From assembly GCA_947627415.1 (NCBI GenBank), contig CANQVU010000003.1:1-51397 (forward strand): DNA of 51,397 nt, written 5' to 3'. Made by a program: the position numbers and the translations under genes. The notes below the pieces were generated by a model, which saw only the letters and a list, made by a program, of their open reading frames with translations, ran no database searches and was not told the origin of the DNA. This document shows, piece by piece, positions 1-13,106 of this stretch (its first letter is position 1; every line of letters begins with the position of its first letter). Source of the stretch: an uncultured Clostridia bacterium. GTDB taxonomy: Bacteria; Bacillota; Clostridia; TANB77; CAG-508.

Positions 1-73
1 TTTGTGAAGAAGGACGTCTTGAAAAAATTATATTAAACTATTTTACAGTAATAAATAAAACAAACAACAATTT
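1..73. repeat. Left arm of 73-bp inverted repeat flanking the origin region
   Basis: These bases are the exact reverse complement of 13034-13106. The arm begins at the first base of the window, so the repeat may extend further left. Its inner edge runs into the stop codon of mnmG (72-74). The two arms enclose the whole mnmG-to-gyrB origin block. I do not recognise an insertion sequence in it. Confidence 0.93.
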
Positions 74-1946
74 ATTTTCTTTTTCTTTGTTCTAAATAAA
101 TAAGTAAAACTGCTATATCTGCTGGTGAAACTCCTGATATTCTAGAGGCTTGTCCTATTGAAATAGGTTTAAATTGATCTAGTTTTTGTCTTGCTTCTAA
201 GCTTATTCCTTTTAAGTTTTTATAATCAATATCTTCTGGTATCATCTTTGTTTCCAATTTTTTAAATTTTTCTACTTGTACTAATTGTAATTTTATATAT
301 CCATCATATTTTATTTGTATTTCTACTTGTTCAGCTTCCTGTCTTGTTAGCTTTGGTCTTTCTTTATCTAATTTTTCTAATATTTTATATGAAAGCTCGC
401 TTCTTTTCACTAACTCTATTAGTTTAATTCCATGTTTTATAGGTGTTGATCCATTTTCTTTTAAAAATTTATTTACTTCTTCAGTTGGCTTTATATTTAC
501 TGTTTTTAATCTTTCGATTTCCTTTTTTACATTATCTTTTTTTTCTAGAAAGGCTTTATATCTTTCATCTGATATTAATCCAACTTCATACCCAATAGGT
601 GTTAATCTTAAATCTGCATTATCTTGTCTTAATAATAATCTATATTCAGCTCTAGAGGTCATCATTCTGTATGGTTCATTAGTTCCTTTTGTAACAATAT
701 CATCAATTAAAACACCAATATATGCATCTGATCTATGTAATATCACCGGTTCCTTTCCCTCTATTTGAAGACTTGCATTAATTCCTGCAATTATACCTTG
801 GGCTGCTGCCTCCTCATATCCAGAAGTTCCATTTATTTGACCTGCCATAAACATTCCTTTTATATTCTTTAACTCTAAAGATAATTTTAATTGAGAGGGG
901 TCTATACAATCATATTCAATTGCGTATGCTGGTCTTGTAAACTCAACATTTTCTAGCCCAGGAATTGTTCTATACATTGCAATTTGTACATCTTCTGGAA
1001 GTGATGAGCTCATTCCTTGTACATACATTTCTTCTGTATTTTCTCCCATTGGTTCTATAAATATCTGATGTCTCTCTTTATCACTAAATCTTACTACTTT
1101 ATCTTCTATAGAAGGACAATATCTTGGTCCAGTTCCTTCTATTTGTCCTGCATATAAAGGAGATCTATGTAAGTTTTTTCTTATTATTTCATGCGTTTTT
1201 TCATTTGTATATGTTAAATAACAAGGAACTTGGTCAATTTGTCTTGCCTCATTTTCAAATGAAAATGGCACTATATCCTTATCTCCTTCTTGTATTTCCA
1301 TTTTAGAAAAGTCTATTGTTCTTTTGTTTACTCTAGCTGGAGTCCCTGTCTTAAATCTAACAAGATTTATTCCTAATTTTTTTAAGGCATCAGATAGTCT
1401 ATTTGCGGGAAACACACCGTCTGGCCCACTTTCGTAATTTACTTCTCCTATATATATTTTCCCTTTTAAATAAGTTCCTGTAGCAATTATAACTGCCTTA
1501 ACGTTATATATAGCACCTATATTAGTTTCAACAGCCTTTACCTCTCCATTTTCAACTTTTATATCAACTATTTCTGCTTGTTTTATTGACAAGTTTTCTT
1601 GTTTTTCTAATGTATGCTTCATTTCTTGCTGATACTTCTTTCTATCTGCCTGTGCCCTTAAAGAATATACCGCTGGTCCCTTTGATGTATTAAGCATCCT
1701 TGATTGTATAAACGTTTTGTCTATATTCTTCCCCATTTCTCCGCCTAAAGCGTCAATTTCTCTTACTAGATGGCCTTTAGATGTTCCTCCAATATTAGGA
1801 TTACATGGCATATTTGCAATACATTCTAAACTTATAGAAAAAAGTAATGTTTTATGACCCTTTCTACTACATGCAAGTGCGGCTTCACAGCCTGCATGTC
1901 CTGCTCCAATTACTGCTACATCATAATCTCCTGCATTATAACTCAT
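72..1946 (-). CDS. mnmG: tRNA uridine-5-carboxymethylaminomethyl modification enzyme MnmG (GidA)
   Basis: FAD-dependent enzyme that works with MnmE to make the (carboxymethyl)aminomethyl group on wobble U34 of certain tRNAs in the cytoplasm. The 624-residue protein has the usual family length. It opens with the FAD-binding dinucleotide motif [12 protein letters not shown] (about residues 12-23) and carries the conserved CNPNIGG and [22 protein letters not shown] segments (here [11 protein letters not shown]). It lies just downstream of mnmE in the classical rpmH-rnpA-yidD-yidC-jag-mnmE-mnmG order. It is intact and has no in-frame CGG; the CGG trinucleotide occurs only out of frame. The stop codon sits at the edge of the inverted repeat. 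Confidence 0.97.
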   Translation of the reverse strand: MSYNAGDYDVAVIGAGHAGCEAALACSRKGHKTLLFSISLECIANMPCNPNIGGTSKGHLVREIDALGGEMGKNIDKTFIQSRMLNTSKGPAVYSLRAQADRKKYQQEMKHTLEKQENLSIKQAEIVDIKVENGEVKAVETNIGAIYNVKAVIIATGTYLKGKIYIGEVNYESGPDGVFPANRLSDALKKLGINLVRFKTGTPARVNKRTIDFSKMEIQEGDKDIVPFSFENEARQIDQVPCYLTYTNEKTHEIIRKNLHRSPLYAGQIEGTGPRYCPSIEDKVVRFSDKERHQIFIEPMGENTEEMYVQGMSSSLPEDVQIAMYRTIPGLENVEFTRPAYAIEYDCIDPSQLKLSLELKNIKGMFMAGQINGTSGYEEAAAQGIIAGINASLQIEGKEPVILHRSDAYIGVLIDDIVTKGTNEPYRMMTSRAEYRLLLRQDNADLRLTPIGYEVGLISDERYKAFLEKKDNVKKEIERLKTVNIKPTEEVNKFLKENGSTPIKHGIKLIELVKRSELSYKILEKLDKERPKLTRQEAEQVEIQIKYDGYIKLQLVQVEKFKKLETKMIPEDIDYKNLKGISLEARQKLDQFKPISIGQASRISGVSPADIAVLLIYLEQRKRK

Positions 1947-1959
1947 TTGTTATCCCTTC

Positions 1960-3337
1960 TCACTTTCCTAAACAGAATTTTGAAAAAATTCCTTTTATTA
2001 CATCTTCACTAACATTCTCTCCTGTTATTTTTCCTAAGTCTTGTAAAACTTCCTTTATATTAATTGATATTATATCTACTGGCATACTGCATTCCAATGC
2101 ATTTTGCGCATCTTTTAAATGTTTTAAAGCATCTTCTATCAATTCTTTATGTCTTATATTTGTTATCATAACTTCATTGTCTGGGATTATTTGTTCTAAT
2201 CCAAACATTATATCAAGTTCATCATATAAATCGCTTAAATTTGATTCTGAAGTCAAAGATATTTTTAAAACCTTTTTATTTGCTTCTATCACTTCTTTAC
2301 ATTTTTCTAAATTATTCTCTTGTAAGTCAATCTTATTTAATAAAATTATAGCTTTTTTATTTTTAATAAATTTTAAAATTTCTTTATCCTCTTTATTTAA
2401 TGGTTTAGAATTATCAAACATTGCTATAATTAAATCACTATCTTCAGCTACTCTTTTAGATTTATTTATTCCGTATTATCTCTACTTCATTATCTGCATC
2501 TCTTATTCCTGCAGTATCAATAATCTTAAAAGGAATTCCCTTTATACTTACATATTCCTCTATAGTGTCTCTTGTTGTCCCTTCTATTTCTGTAACAATT
2601 GCTCTATCCTCATTTAATATTCTATTTAATAAAGATGATTTTCCACTATTTGGTCTTCCTATAATTGCTACTTTTATTCCTTCTTTTACTATCTTGCCAT
2701 TTTCAAAGGTTTTATATAAATTGTTTATATTATTTTCTATCTCTTTTAAACTTTTTTTAGCATTTTCTTCTGTTACTTCTTCAACATCATATTCTGGATA
2801 GTCTATTGATGCTTCAATTTGAACAAGTAAATCTAGTATTTGTTTCTTTATATTTCCAATAGATTTAGAAAGGTTTCCTTCTAATTGATTCATAGATGCT
2901 CTTAATTCTTTATCTGTTTTTGCATTTATAATATCAATAATTGATTCAACCTGACTTAAATCAATTCTACCATTTAAAAAAGCAAGCTTTGTAAATTCGC
3001 CCGGCTCAGCAAGTCTTGCACCATTTTTTAAACATAATTCTAATATTTTTTTTACAACGACAATCCCACCATGTGAACTTATTTCACACATATTCTCCGT
3101 TGTGTAACTCTTAGGTTTTTTAAAATATGAAACTAAAACTTCATCAACATTTTTATTTGTTTCAGAATCTATTATATTTCCATATTTTATCGTATAACCT
3201 CTTATATTCTCTATCTCTTTAGGATTTTTTGCTTTAAATATTTTTTCCAATACCTTAAAACATTCTTCTCCACTCATCCTAACTATACCTATTCCACCAA
3301 TACCTGGTGCAGTTGATATTGCTGCTATTGTTGACAT
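1960..3337 (-). CDS. mnmE: tRNA modification GTPase MnmE (TrmE), with one CGG +1 frameshift
   Basis: GTPase partner of MnmG in U34 tRNA modification. The N-terminal formyl-THF-binding domain ([16 protein letters not shown]), a helical domain and an inserted G domain ([10 protein letters not shown]-loop, DTAGIRD) are in one frame. The rest of the G domain (NKID) and the C-terminal CLGK are in the +1 frame. At codon 289 (2471-2473) the frame reads ATA CGG AAT AAA TAA. Skipping the C gives I-G-I-N-K-S-K-R, the expected MnmE sequence (EKIGxxKS type), and a 458-residue protein of exactly normal length. Without the shift the product stops at about 291 residues and lacks NKxD and the catalytic Cys. 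A hairpin separates it from jag upstream. Confidence 0.95.
2471..2473 (-). other. CGG +1 frameshift site in mnmE
   Basis: Context ATA-CGG-A. The zero frame meets TAA two codons later. Dropping the C yields GGA (Gly) and rejoins the MnmE frame inside the G domain, at a glycine that is conserved in the family. Confidence 0.93.
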
Positions 3338-3356
3338 TTTTTACTCCTTTTAATAA

Positions 3357-3382
3357 AGCAGGGAAATCCATCCTCCCTGCCT
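3357..3382 (-). terminator. Hairpin between jag and mnmE
   Basis: GCAGGGA (3358-3364) pairs with TCCCTGC (3374-3380). On the minus strand it is followed only by a weak T-rich stretch, so it may be an attenuator or partial terminator within the operon. Confidence 0.5.
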
Positions 3383-3390
3383 TTAAAATA

Positions 3391-4083
3391 TTACTTTAAT
3401 CTTATTACAACTTTCCTATATGGTTCTTCACCTTTGCTAAATGTCTCTACTTTGCTATGTGTTTGTAGTTTTGTATGAATTATTTTTCTCTCATATGCTG
3501 TCATCGGTTCTAGCGTAACATCTTTTCCTGTTCTAACAACAGTTCTTGCTATTTTTTCAGCTAAATCTTCTAGTGTTTTTACTCTTTTCTCTCTATATCC
3601 TGCTATGTCCAAATATACCCTTATTTTTGCTGTACTTTTTTTATTTGCAATTGAAGTTAATATAGTTTGAAAAGCATTTATGTTTTCTCCTCTATATCCT
3701 ATTAAATAATTTACATCTTTTCCTTCAATATCTACGTATACCTCATATTCTTTTACTTCTGTTTTATATGTTATTCCTTCTTTTAAAAATTTATTTAAAA
3801 AATTGTTTATTTGTTCTACCGCTATTTTTATTTCTTCTTCATTTTTGTTTATTTTTCTTTCTACTTTTTCTTTATTATTATTAATTTCTGTCTTTGTTTC
3901 TTTCTTTTCTTTTACGGTTAATTCTACTTTAACAACTCGTGGAGCAAGGATATTATAAAAGCTTCTTTTTTCTTCTTCCATAACTTTTACTTCTACCATA
4001 TCTTTTGATACTTTTAATTCTTTTAATCCATTTTCAATAGCTTCATTTGTTGTTTTTCCTTGTGAAATTATTTTTTTAGCCAT
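3391..4083 (-). CDS. jag: RNA-binding protein Jag/KhpB
   Basis: Jag (SpoIIIJ-associated, KhpB) is a cytoplasmic RNA-binding protein linked to cell division and elongation in Gram-positive bacteria. The 230 residues show a Jag-N domain (about 1-50, with GKTTNEAIENGLKELKVS), a Lys/Glu-rich linker (75-105), a KH-type domain with GYRGENINAF (about 130-139) and a C-terminal R3H-type segment with RKIIHTKLQ. The start ATG overlaps the yidC stop, with AAGGAGG just upstream, so the two are translationally coupled. Confidence 0.94.
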   Translation of the reverse strand: MAKKIISQGKTTNEAIENGLKELKVSKDMVEVKVMEEEKRSFYNILAPRVVKVELTVKEKKETKTEINNNKEKVERKINKNEEEIKIAVEQINNFLNKFLKEGITYKTEVKEYEVYVDIEGKDVNYLIGYRGENINAFQTILTSIANKKSTAKIRVYLDIAGYREKRVKTLEDLAEKIARTVVRTGKDVTLEPMTAYERKIIHTKLQTHSKVETFSKGEEPYRKVVIRLK

Positions 4084-4957
4084 TTTGCTCCTCCTTATCT
4101 GACTCTAAAAATTTATTTATTATTAATCTTTCAGCAATCATTAATATATTATTAACTAACCAATATAATGCAAGTCCAAGTGGTGCAATTAATGAAATAC
4201 TAACAGACATTATTGGCATAAACCAAGACATGCTTTTATTCATTTGAGCTGTCATATCTTGTGCATCAAGTTCTTTATCTTTATTTTCTTCCTTTTTTAT
4301 TTCAATTATTTCTTCCTTCTTAGTATTTGTTGATGTCATTTTTGTTGTTAATCTCATAGAAATCATAGTTGTTAATACATATAATATAGGAATTATATAT
4401 ACTTCCCATTCTTGCCAATTTTCTTGAGGAATGTTACTTAAATCTAGTCCAAAAAAATTCATATTTATATATAAAGGATCTTCTTGATTCTTATGAGAAT
4501 TAACATATTTTAATATACTTATTTGTGGGTAATTTCTACTAACACTATTTTCTCCAACTTCTTGTTTCATCTCTATTACATAATTATTTATAGTGTCTGC
4601 ATCTATTTTTTTCATATATGTAAGAGGACTTCTTACTAACCCAAACATCGCAAACAATAATATTATTTGAATTATAGAAGTTAAGCATCCACTAAAAGGA
4701 CTTAAATTTTCCCTTTTATATAAATCCATCATCTCTTGATTCATTTTCATTTGATCATTTTTATATTTTTCTTGAAGTTCTTTTATTTTTTCTTGAATTT
4801 TAGCTGTTTTTTTCATTGTCTTTTGCTGTTTTATAGATAATGGTAATAACACTATTTTTAGTAAAATTGAAAATATTATTATTGCTAAACCATAATTTTT
4901 TACTAATTCATATATAAAATTTAAAATATATCCAAATAAAGTAGAAATAAAACTCAT
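4076..4957 (-). CDS. yidC: Membrane protein insertase YidC/OxaA
   Basis: Inserts and folds membrane proteins. The 293-residue polytopic protein has TM segments near residues 5-20, 25-45, 95-115, 190-210 and 245-275. The central block includes the Oxa1-type SPFSGCLTSIIQ region after a charged coiled coil (KTMKKTAKIQEKIKELQEKY). I chose the ATG at 4957 because GGAGG lies just upstream; an in-frame ATG 12 bases earlier overlaps that site. An acidic and basic insertion (about 220-240) precedes the last TM segments. It sits between yidD and jag, as is usual. Confidence 0.94.
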   Translation of the reverse strand: MSFISTLFGYILNFIYELVKNYGLAIIIFSILLKIVLLPLSIKQQKTMKKTAKIQEKIKELQEKYKNDQMKMNQEMMDLYKRENLSPFSGCLTSIIQIILLFAMFGLVRSPLTYMKKIDADTINNYVIEMKQEVGENSVSRNYPQISILKYVNSHKNQEDPLYINMNFFGLDLSNIPQENWQEWEVYIIPILYVLTTMISMRLTTKMTSTNTKKEEIIEIKKEENKDKELDAQDMTAQMNKSMSWFMPIMSVSISLIAPLGLALYWLVNNILMIAERLIINKFLESDKEEQNG

Positions 4958-4974
4958 AAAAACCTCCATTTAAG

Positions 4975-5193
4975 TTATTTTACAGGATCATATCCTCCTT
5001 TTGAAAAAGGATTACATTTTAAAATTCTTTTTATTCCTAAAAATAATCCTTTAATAACTCCATATTTTATAATTGCTTGTTTCATATATTCTGAACAAGT
5101 TGGATAAAATTTGCATTTTATCCCTTTACTCTGTAAAAAAAGAGAAATATGTTTTTGATATTTTTCAATTAAATATATTAATGCTTTTTTCAT
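4975..5193 (-). CDS. yidD: Membrane protein insertion efficiency factor YidD
   Basis: Small (72 aa) membrane-associated factor that assists YidC-dependent insertion. It shows the family signature: basic amphipathic N-terminus, the Cys-containing core [15 protein letters not shown], and the C-terminal [12 protein letters not shown]. Its ATG overlaps the rnpA stop codon (ATATGA), so translation is coupled to RnpA synthesis and therefore to the CGG frameshift in rnpA. Confidence 0.96.
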   Translation of the reverse strand: MKKALIYLIEKYQKHISLFLQSKGIKCKFYPTCSEYMKQAIIKYGVIKGLFLGIKRILKCNPFSKGGYDPVK

Positions 5194-5532
5194 ATATCCC
5201 CTTGTTCTTCTAGAATATTTGCCTTTTTAAAAATGTCTTTCATATCTTTGTTAATAACATTAAAGTCAACTTCATGCTTGTCCAAATTCTTATTCCAAAT
5301 TATAACCAGACTATTCCCTACTTTAATGTTTTTTTCTAATAAGCGATAATTTTCTCTAATTATTCTTTTTATTTTATTTCTATAAACGCTGTTTCCTGCT
5401 TTTTTACTTACTGCTATTCCTAATAAATTGATTTTTTTATCATTTTTTAAAATAAATATTTCTATTTGCCTTCCTCCGCAAGCGTTTTCCTTTTTTTAAA
5501 ACTATTTTAAATTCATAATTTTTTTTTAGCAT
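5190..5532 (-). CDS. rnpA: Ribonuclease P protein component RnpA, with one CGG +1 frameshift
   Basis: Protein subunit of RNase P, which trims the 5' ends of tRNA precursors and is normally essential. The gene is split between two frames, so no single ORF covers it. It starts [18 protein letters not shown]. At codon 19 (5476-5478) the frame reads TTG CGG AGG; dropping the C gives G-G-R-Q-I-E-I-F. The protein then continues through the RnpA core [19 protein letters not shown] to EEQGDI, 113 residues in all, a normal length. Without the shift a product of only about 30 residues would form. It lies between rpmH and yidD, exactly where rnpA belongs. Confidence 0.94.
5476..5478 (-). other. CGG +1 frameshift site in rnpA
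   Basis: Context TTG-CGG-A. The zero frame runs to a TGA twelve codons later. Dropping the C gives GGA GGA and restores the RnpA frame. As rnpA is usually essential, the shift has to be efficient. Confidence 0.92.
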
Positions 5533-5581
5533 TTTTGTTTTTTTCAATTTTATCACTCATTTATTAAAATTTAATATTTCA

Positions 5582-5716
5582 CTAAGCAGATATTTTTTTT
5601 CTTCCTTTTGCACGTCTTGCCTTTAAAACATTTCTTCCTGCTCTTGTTTTCATTCTTTTCATAAATCCATGCTCTTTTTTATCTTGTCTTTTTTTTGGTT
5701 GATATGTTCTTTTCAT
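5582..5716 (-). CDS. rpmH: 50S ribosomal protein L34
   Basis: Ribosomal large-subunit protein, 44 residues, too short to be picked up by most ORF cut-offs. The sequence [18 protein letters not shown], then [20 protein letters not shown], is typical L34. AGGAGG precedes the ATG at 5716. It is the first gene of the minus-strand operon leading away from oriC. Confidence 0.97.
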   Translation of the reverse strand: MKRTYQPKKRQDKKEHGFMKRMKTRAGRNVLKARRAKGRKKISA

Positions 5717-6020
5717 TACTTAAAGCACCTCCTAATTAAAATCATAAGTATCAAGATTATATATCAAAATAGTGGTAAATGTCAATATTTTTTAACAATT
5801 TATAATATTTTTAAAATAATTGTTGATAATTCATTTTTTTTTTGATATTATTAGTTGGAAACGATAGGGATTTACGGCTTTGCGCGTTTTTTTATCTCTA
5901 GTTGTTGATAATTTATTTACTTGTTTTTGCTTATTTTAAGCTAATTTTATCAACATCTGTGGATTATTTTGTGGATAACTTTAAGATTTTAAATTGCTTG
6001 AATGGAGGTCTTTATAGAAA
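5717..6020. other. Origin of replication (oriC), dnaA-upstream part
   Basis: AT-rich gap between divergent rpmH and dnaA. DnaA-box-like 9-mers: TGTTGATAA at 5821-5829 and 5903-5911, TTATCAACA at 5947-5955, TGTGGATTA at 5958-5966, and TGTGGATAA at 5970-5978 (a perfect box in reverse orientation). Promoters for both directions should also lie here. The position between rpmH and dnaA is the classical oriC location in Bacillota. Confidence 0.85.
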
Positions 6021-7364
6021 ATGGATTTAAATATAGAACAAGTTTTAATTGAAGCAAAAGAACTATTAAAAGACGAAATGTCTCAAATATCTCACAAAAC
6101 ATGGATAGAACCTTTAAAAATAGCTAGTATTGTTGATAATAATGTAACTTTAATTTCTGAAGATTCTTTTAAAAGAGATATGGCTGATACAAAATTTCAT
6201 GATTTAATAATGAATACTTTTTCAGTAATTTTACAAAAGAATTGTACTCTTTCTATAATTTGTGAAAATGAGATTTCAAAAGTAGAAGAACAATCAGAAA
6301 TTAAAAATATTTCAAATAATAACCAATATTTTAATACTTCATTAAATCCTAAATATAATTTTAGTACATTTGTAGTAGGTGATAATAATAGATTTGCACA
6401 TGCAGCATCTCTTGCTGTTGCTGAAGCACCAGCATCTGCTTATAATCCTTTATTCCTATATGGAGGAGTAGGTCTTGGAAAAACTCATTTAATGCATGCA
6501 ATAGGAAATGAAGTATTAGTAAATAATAGAAACTCTAAAGTTTTATATGTAACATCTGAAAGTTTTACTAATGAATTTATAAATGCATTAAAATGTGCTA
6601 GTATGGAAAAATTTAGACAAAAATATAGGAATATTGATGTTTTATTAATAGATGATATTCAGTTTATAGCTGGAAAAAAACAATTGCAAGAAGAGTTTTT
6701 TCATACTTTTAATACTTTACACGAGAGTGGAAAACAAATAGTTATTTCTAGTGATAGACCACCAAGGGATATTCCTTTGTTAGAAGATAGATTAAAATCT
6801 AGATTTGAATGGGGCCTTTTAGCTGATGTTTCAATGGCAGACTATGAAACTCGTTTAGCAATTCTTAGAAAGAAAAAAGATGAAAATCATTCTATTATAG
6901 ATGATGAAATTTTGTCTGATATAGCTGCAAAAATAGATTCTAATATTAGAGAATTAGAAAGTGTCTTTAATAAATTAGTTGCACAATCTTCTTTAACTCA
7001 TACACCAATTACAATGGAAATGGCAGAAAAAGCAATTAATGTAATTATAATGCAAAAAGCCTCTGTTATTTCTATCGAATATATTCAAGAAATGGTTTGC
7101 AAATATTTTAACATAACTATGAAAGATTTAAAAAGTTCACAAAGATCAAACGATATAGCTTTTCCGAGACAAGTAGGTATGTATCTTTGTAGAATATTAA
7201 CAAATGAATCTTATCCGAAAATAGGAGAAGCTTTTGGAAAAAGAGATCATACAACAGTTATGCATGGATATAAAAAAATAGAACAAGAGATAAAACAAAA
7301 TCCAGAATCAAATACAAAATTAATTGTGGATAGTGTGAAAAAAATTATATTATCAAAAGAATAA
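6021..7364 (+). CDS. dnaA: Chromosomal replication initiator protein DnaA
   Basis: AAA+ ATPase that binds DnaA boxes and opens the origin. It has 447 residues in the usual domain order: domain I (about 1-75), a short linker, the AAA+ domain with Walker A GGVGLGKTH (about 148-156) and Walker B LLIDDIQF (about 210-217), and the C-terminal DNA-binding domain with the signature GKRDHTTVMHGYKKI near residue 410. GGAGG lies upstream of the ATG. It is flanked by DnaA boxes on both sides, so autoregulation is likely. Confidence 0.98.
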   Translation: MDLNIEQVLIEAKELLKDEMSQISHKTWIEPLKIASIVDNNVTLISEDSFKRDMADTKFHDLIMNTFSVILQKNCTLSIICENEISKVEEQSEIKNISNNNQYFNTSLNPKYNFSTFVVGDNNRFAHAASLAVAEAPASAYNPLFLYGGVGLGKTHLMHAIGNEVLVNNRNSKVLYVTSESFTNEFINALKCASMEKFRQKYRNIDVLLIDDIQFIAGKKQLQEEFFHTFNTLHESGKQIVISSDRPPRDIPLLEDRLKSRFEWGLLADVSMADYETRLAILRKKKDENHSIIDDEILSDIAAKIDSNIRELESVFNKLVAQSSLTHTPITMEMAEKAINVIIMQKASVISIEYIQEMVCKYFNITMKDLKSSQRSNDIAFPRQVGMYLCRILTNESYPKIGEAFGKRDHTTVMHGYKKIEQEIKQNPESNTKLIVDSVKKIILSKE

Positions 7365-7689
7365 TTGATATATAAATTAAAAATTATATTTTATAAAATT
7401 TATGTTTGCAAAACATCTTTTTTATAATAACTTTTCTTTTTCTTCTTACGGAAGAGCAAGAAAGGTTATCCATAAGTACCTGTTTAAAACTATAAAAAAA
7501 CTGTTAATTATTAAAAATTATATAAAATTATTTTAAATTGTGAATAATTATTTTACTTATACACATATTTATTAACTGGATTTTTTCTACGGATATAGAT
7601 TAAATTTTTAGTTTTACACATTATTCACAAGACATACTAATAATACTACTAATATTTATTTATTATATAAAAATAAAGGAGCAAAAAAT
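7365..7689. other. dnaA-dnaN intergenic region, second part of oriC
   Basis: About 325 bp without a gene. It holds further DnaA-box-like 9-mers (TTATCCATA near 7468, TTATACACA near 7557, TTATTCACA near 7620) and long AT runs that could act as an unwinding element. An imperfect hairpin with a C/T-rich arm (about 7431-7469) may terminate dnaA transcripts. This supports a bipartite origin around dnaA. Confidence 0.65.
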
Positions 7690-8814
7690 ATGAAAATTAT
7701 TTGTGAAAAAGAAAAATTATTAAAAGGAATTAATTCTGTTGTTAGGGGAGTACCTACAAGAACAACAATGCCTATATTAGAAGGTATACTTATTCAAACA
7801 AATGATAATGAATTAAAGTTAACTTCTTATGATTTAGAATTAGGAATAGAATATACAATGGAATGCGAAGTACAAGAAGAAGGTAATACTGTTGTAAATA
7901 GTATAATGTTTAGTGAAATAATAAGAAAATTACCAGATACAGATATTAGTATAGAACTAAATGAGAATAATTTATTAGTAATTGAATGTGAAGGTTCTTT
8001 ATATAAATTATCAACAATGAATCCAGATGAATTTCCAGAGTTACCAAAAATAATAGTTGAAAATTCTATTGAAACAGAACAAACAGTTTTAAAGAATATG
8101 ATAAGAAAGACAATATTTGCTGTAAGTATAGAAGAAAACAGACCAATATTTACAGGATGTCTTTTTGAAGTAGTAAATAATAGTTTGAATGTTGTTGCAA
8201 TAGATGGATTTAGAATGGGATGGGTAAGTAATAAGTTAAGTAATTCAACTAATAATTTTAAAGCGGTTATTCCAGGTAAAACGTTAAATGAAGTAAATAA
8301 AATAATATTAGATTCATTTGACAGTATAAAAATTGGTGTCTCAAAAAACCAAGCAATCTTTGAAATGGAAAATTGTAAAATAGTAACAAGATTATTAGAC
8401 GGAGAATTTTTAAATTATTCAAGTGTAATTCCAAATAATTGGGAAACTAGAATAAGAGTAAATAAAAATTCGATTCAAAATTGTTTTGAGAGAGTGAGTT
8501 TAATTTCATCATCTAGTATTGAAAAAGAAAGAAAATATCCAGTAAAAATATCTATAGATGTAGGAAAAGTAGTTATTTCTTGTACAAATCAAACGGGTGA
8601 TGCAAAGGAAGAAATATATACAGAAACAGAGGGAAAAGAATTAGAAATAGGAGTTAATCCAAAATATTTCTTAGATGCTTTAAAAGCAATAGATGATGAA
8701 GAAATATTTGTATCATTCGGAACTAATATTTCTCCTTGTGTTATAAAACCAATAGATAAATCATCAAAAGATTATACATATATGATTTTACCAATTAGAA
8801 TGAAAGAAGATTAA
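7690..8814 (+). CDS. dnaN: DNA polymerase III subunit beta (sliding clamp)
   Basis: Ring-shaped processivity clamp. The 374 residues match the family length and show the three-fold clamp repeat, with LKGINSVVRGVPTRTTMPILEGILI at the start (quoted in part: VPTRTTMPILEGI), RPIFTGCLFE in domain 2 and the C-terminal YMILPIRM, which matches the usual YxxMPxRL end. AAAGGAG precedes the ATG. All four CGG trinucleotides in the gene are out of frame. recF starts one base after its stop; the small S4-domain gene often found between them is absent. Confidence 0.97.
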   Translation: MKIICEKEKLLKGINSVVRGVPTRTTMPILEGILIQTNDNELKLTSYDLELGIEYTMECEVQEEGNTVVNSIMFSEIIRKLPDTDISIELNENNLLVIECEGSLYKLSTMNPDEFPELPKIIVENSIETEQTVLKNMIRKTIFAVSIEENRPIFTGCLFEVVNNSLNVVAIDGFRMGWVSNKLSNSTNNFKAVIPGKTLNEVNKIILDSFDSIKIGVSKNQAIFEMENCKIVTRLLDGEFLNYSSVIPNNWETRIRVNKNSIQNCFERVSLISSSSIEKERKYPVKISIDVGKVVISCTNQTGDAKEEIYTETEGKELEIGVNPKYFLDALKAIDDEEIFVSFGTNISPCVIKPIDKSSKDYTYMILPIRMKED

Positions 8815-8815
8815 T

Positions 8816-11827
<3,012 letters not shown>

Positions 11828-11836
11828 GAGATACAA

Positions 11837-12520
11837 ATGAAACAAACGAGGATCTTAATAATAGTCATAGCAATTCTTTTAATAATACTTGGAATAAAAA
11901 TTTCAGGAGTAAAAATGTTTAAACAAAAAGATGAAGTAACACTAGAACAAATTAAAGAGCTTATTGCTAAATCTGAAAACATCACTAATTATTATTGTGA
12001 AAGTGAAGGAGATGCAAATGCTTTATTTAAAAGTATTAAAAGAAGAGATAATATAAAAGTTGAAGAACCTTCAGAAACAAGTTCAAATAATAATATAGAA
12101 TATATATGGATTAATGATGATGAAAACAAGGTAATAGTTGTAGGTAATGCATATCATAAAGATTATCCAAATAAAAAAATAGCAATAGTCGAATATACAG
12201 ATTCATATAAAGGGAACTATTATCCACGAATTTTATTTAATTCAATATTAAAAGGACTGAAAAAATTTGAATATAAAAAAGAAGAAAATTATAATGGATA
12301 TAATTGTATAGTAGTAAATTTTAAAGATGAAGAAAATAATAAAGTTGAATTATGGATAGATAAAGAATATGGATTTATAATGAGAGAAATTGTTGAAAAA
12401 AATGGAGAAAAAACCGCAGATTCAAAGTTTAATTATAAATTTAATTGTATAACAGAAGATGATGTAAAAGAACCTGATTTGTCAAATTATGCAATAGAAG
12501 GATCAATGTTTAATAAATAA
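11837..12520 (+). CDS. Exported protein with LolA-like C-terminal region
   Basis: 227 residues. A single N-terminal hydrophobic segment (about 6-23, ILIIVIAILLIILGI) looks like a signal anchor. The rest is predicted extracytoplasmic and beta-rich. The stretch YNGYNCIVVNFKDEENN followed by LWIDKEYGF resembles the lipoprotein-carrier (LolA/RseB-like) fold seen in many Clostridia exported proteins; this is an inference from pattern only. It starts about nine bases after gyrB, so it is co-transcribed, and is followed by a terminator. No function can be assigned. Confidence 0.7.
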   Translation: MKQTRILIIVIAILLIILGIKISGVKMFKQKDEVTLEQIKELIAKSENITNYYCESEGDANALFKSIKRRDNIKVEEPSETSSNNNIEYIWINDDENKVIVVGNAYHKDYPNKKIAIVEYTDSYKGNYYPRILFNSILKGLKKFEYKKEENYNGYNCIVVNFKDEENNKVELWIDKEYGFIMREIVEKNGEKTADSKFNYKFNCITEDDVKEPDLSNYAIEGSMFNK

Positions 12521-12551
12521 CTAATAGCTCGGAATTACCCCGAGCTATTAT
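12521..12551 (+). terminator. Terminator after the dnaA-gyrB operon
   Basis: AATAGCTCGG (12523-12532) pairs with CCGAGCTATT (12540-12549). It is a strong hairpin directly after the last gene, although the following T-tract is poor. Confidence 0.7.
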
Positions 12552-13033
12552 CCATAAAGCCCATATTAATCTTCAGCTCAAATTAAAATATATAGTTTTT
12601 TCACCTAATATATATTGCTATATAAATAAGCGATAAACCACATATTTTAATCACCTGCTCGACTATAAAAACACCAAAAGAAACTGTATTCATCCACAAG
12701 GGACTAAAAACAATCCCTTTCTAATATTCCTAAAGAAAATAGAAATCTTATAAATATTAGATCTAGATATTAATATAATCTTACCCCAACTATAATGCCT
12801 ATAATTTGACCATATATAAAGATAAAAAAATAAGAATATAGCCTACATACAAACATTATAATCTATGGCTCCGAAATAATATAATCCAAAAGACCATATT
12901 ACATCTTTGCTCGAACAAATAAAAACCAATAAAATAAAAAAGATCTCTATTTGCTCTTAGTTCAACTAATATAAACCTTATGTTATTATTATGTTCAAAA
13001 AATGATTTAAAATTCTGGAAAATTTAATCAAAA
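12552..13033. other. Gene-free region of unusual composition
   Basis: About 480 bases with stop codons in all frames, no recognisable RNA, and none of the ribosome binding sites seen elsewhere. It is relatively C-rich on the plus strand for this genome. It may be a decayed insertion beside the inverted repeat. Nothing positive can be assigned. Confidence 0.4.
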
Positions 13034-13106
13034 AAATTGTTGTTTGTTTTATTTATTACTGTAAAATAGTTTAATATAATTTTTTCAAGACGTCCTTCTT
13101 CACAAA
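13034..13106. repeat. Right arm of 73-bp inverted repeat flanking the origin region
   Basis: Exact reverse complement of 1-73. It lies between the gyrB operon and the T4SS genes. With the left arm it brackets about 13 kb containing oriC, so recombination between the arms would flip the origin block. Confidence 0.93.

Noticed and set aside
2462..2473. mnmE, rnpA, recF, virB4, virD4, dnaJ-like genes as ordinary pseudogenes
   Set aside because: All ten breaks are the same event at an in-frame CGG, affect essential genes, and restore exact family lengths. Random decay would give mixed indels and substitutions.
1847..2617. 256-residue plus-strand ORF over mnmG/mnmE
   Set aside because: It is antisense to two clear tRNA-modification genes and rich in Ser/Phe as expected of a shadow frame.
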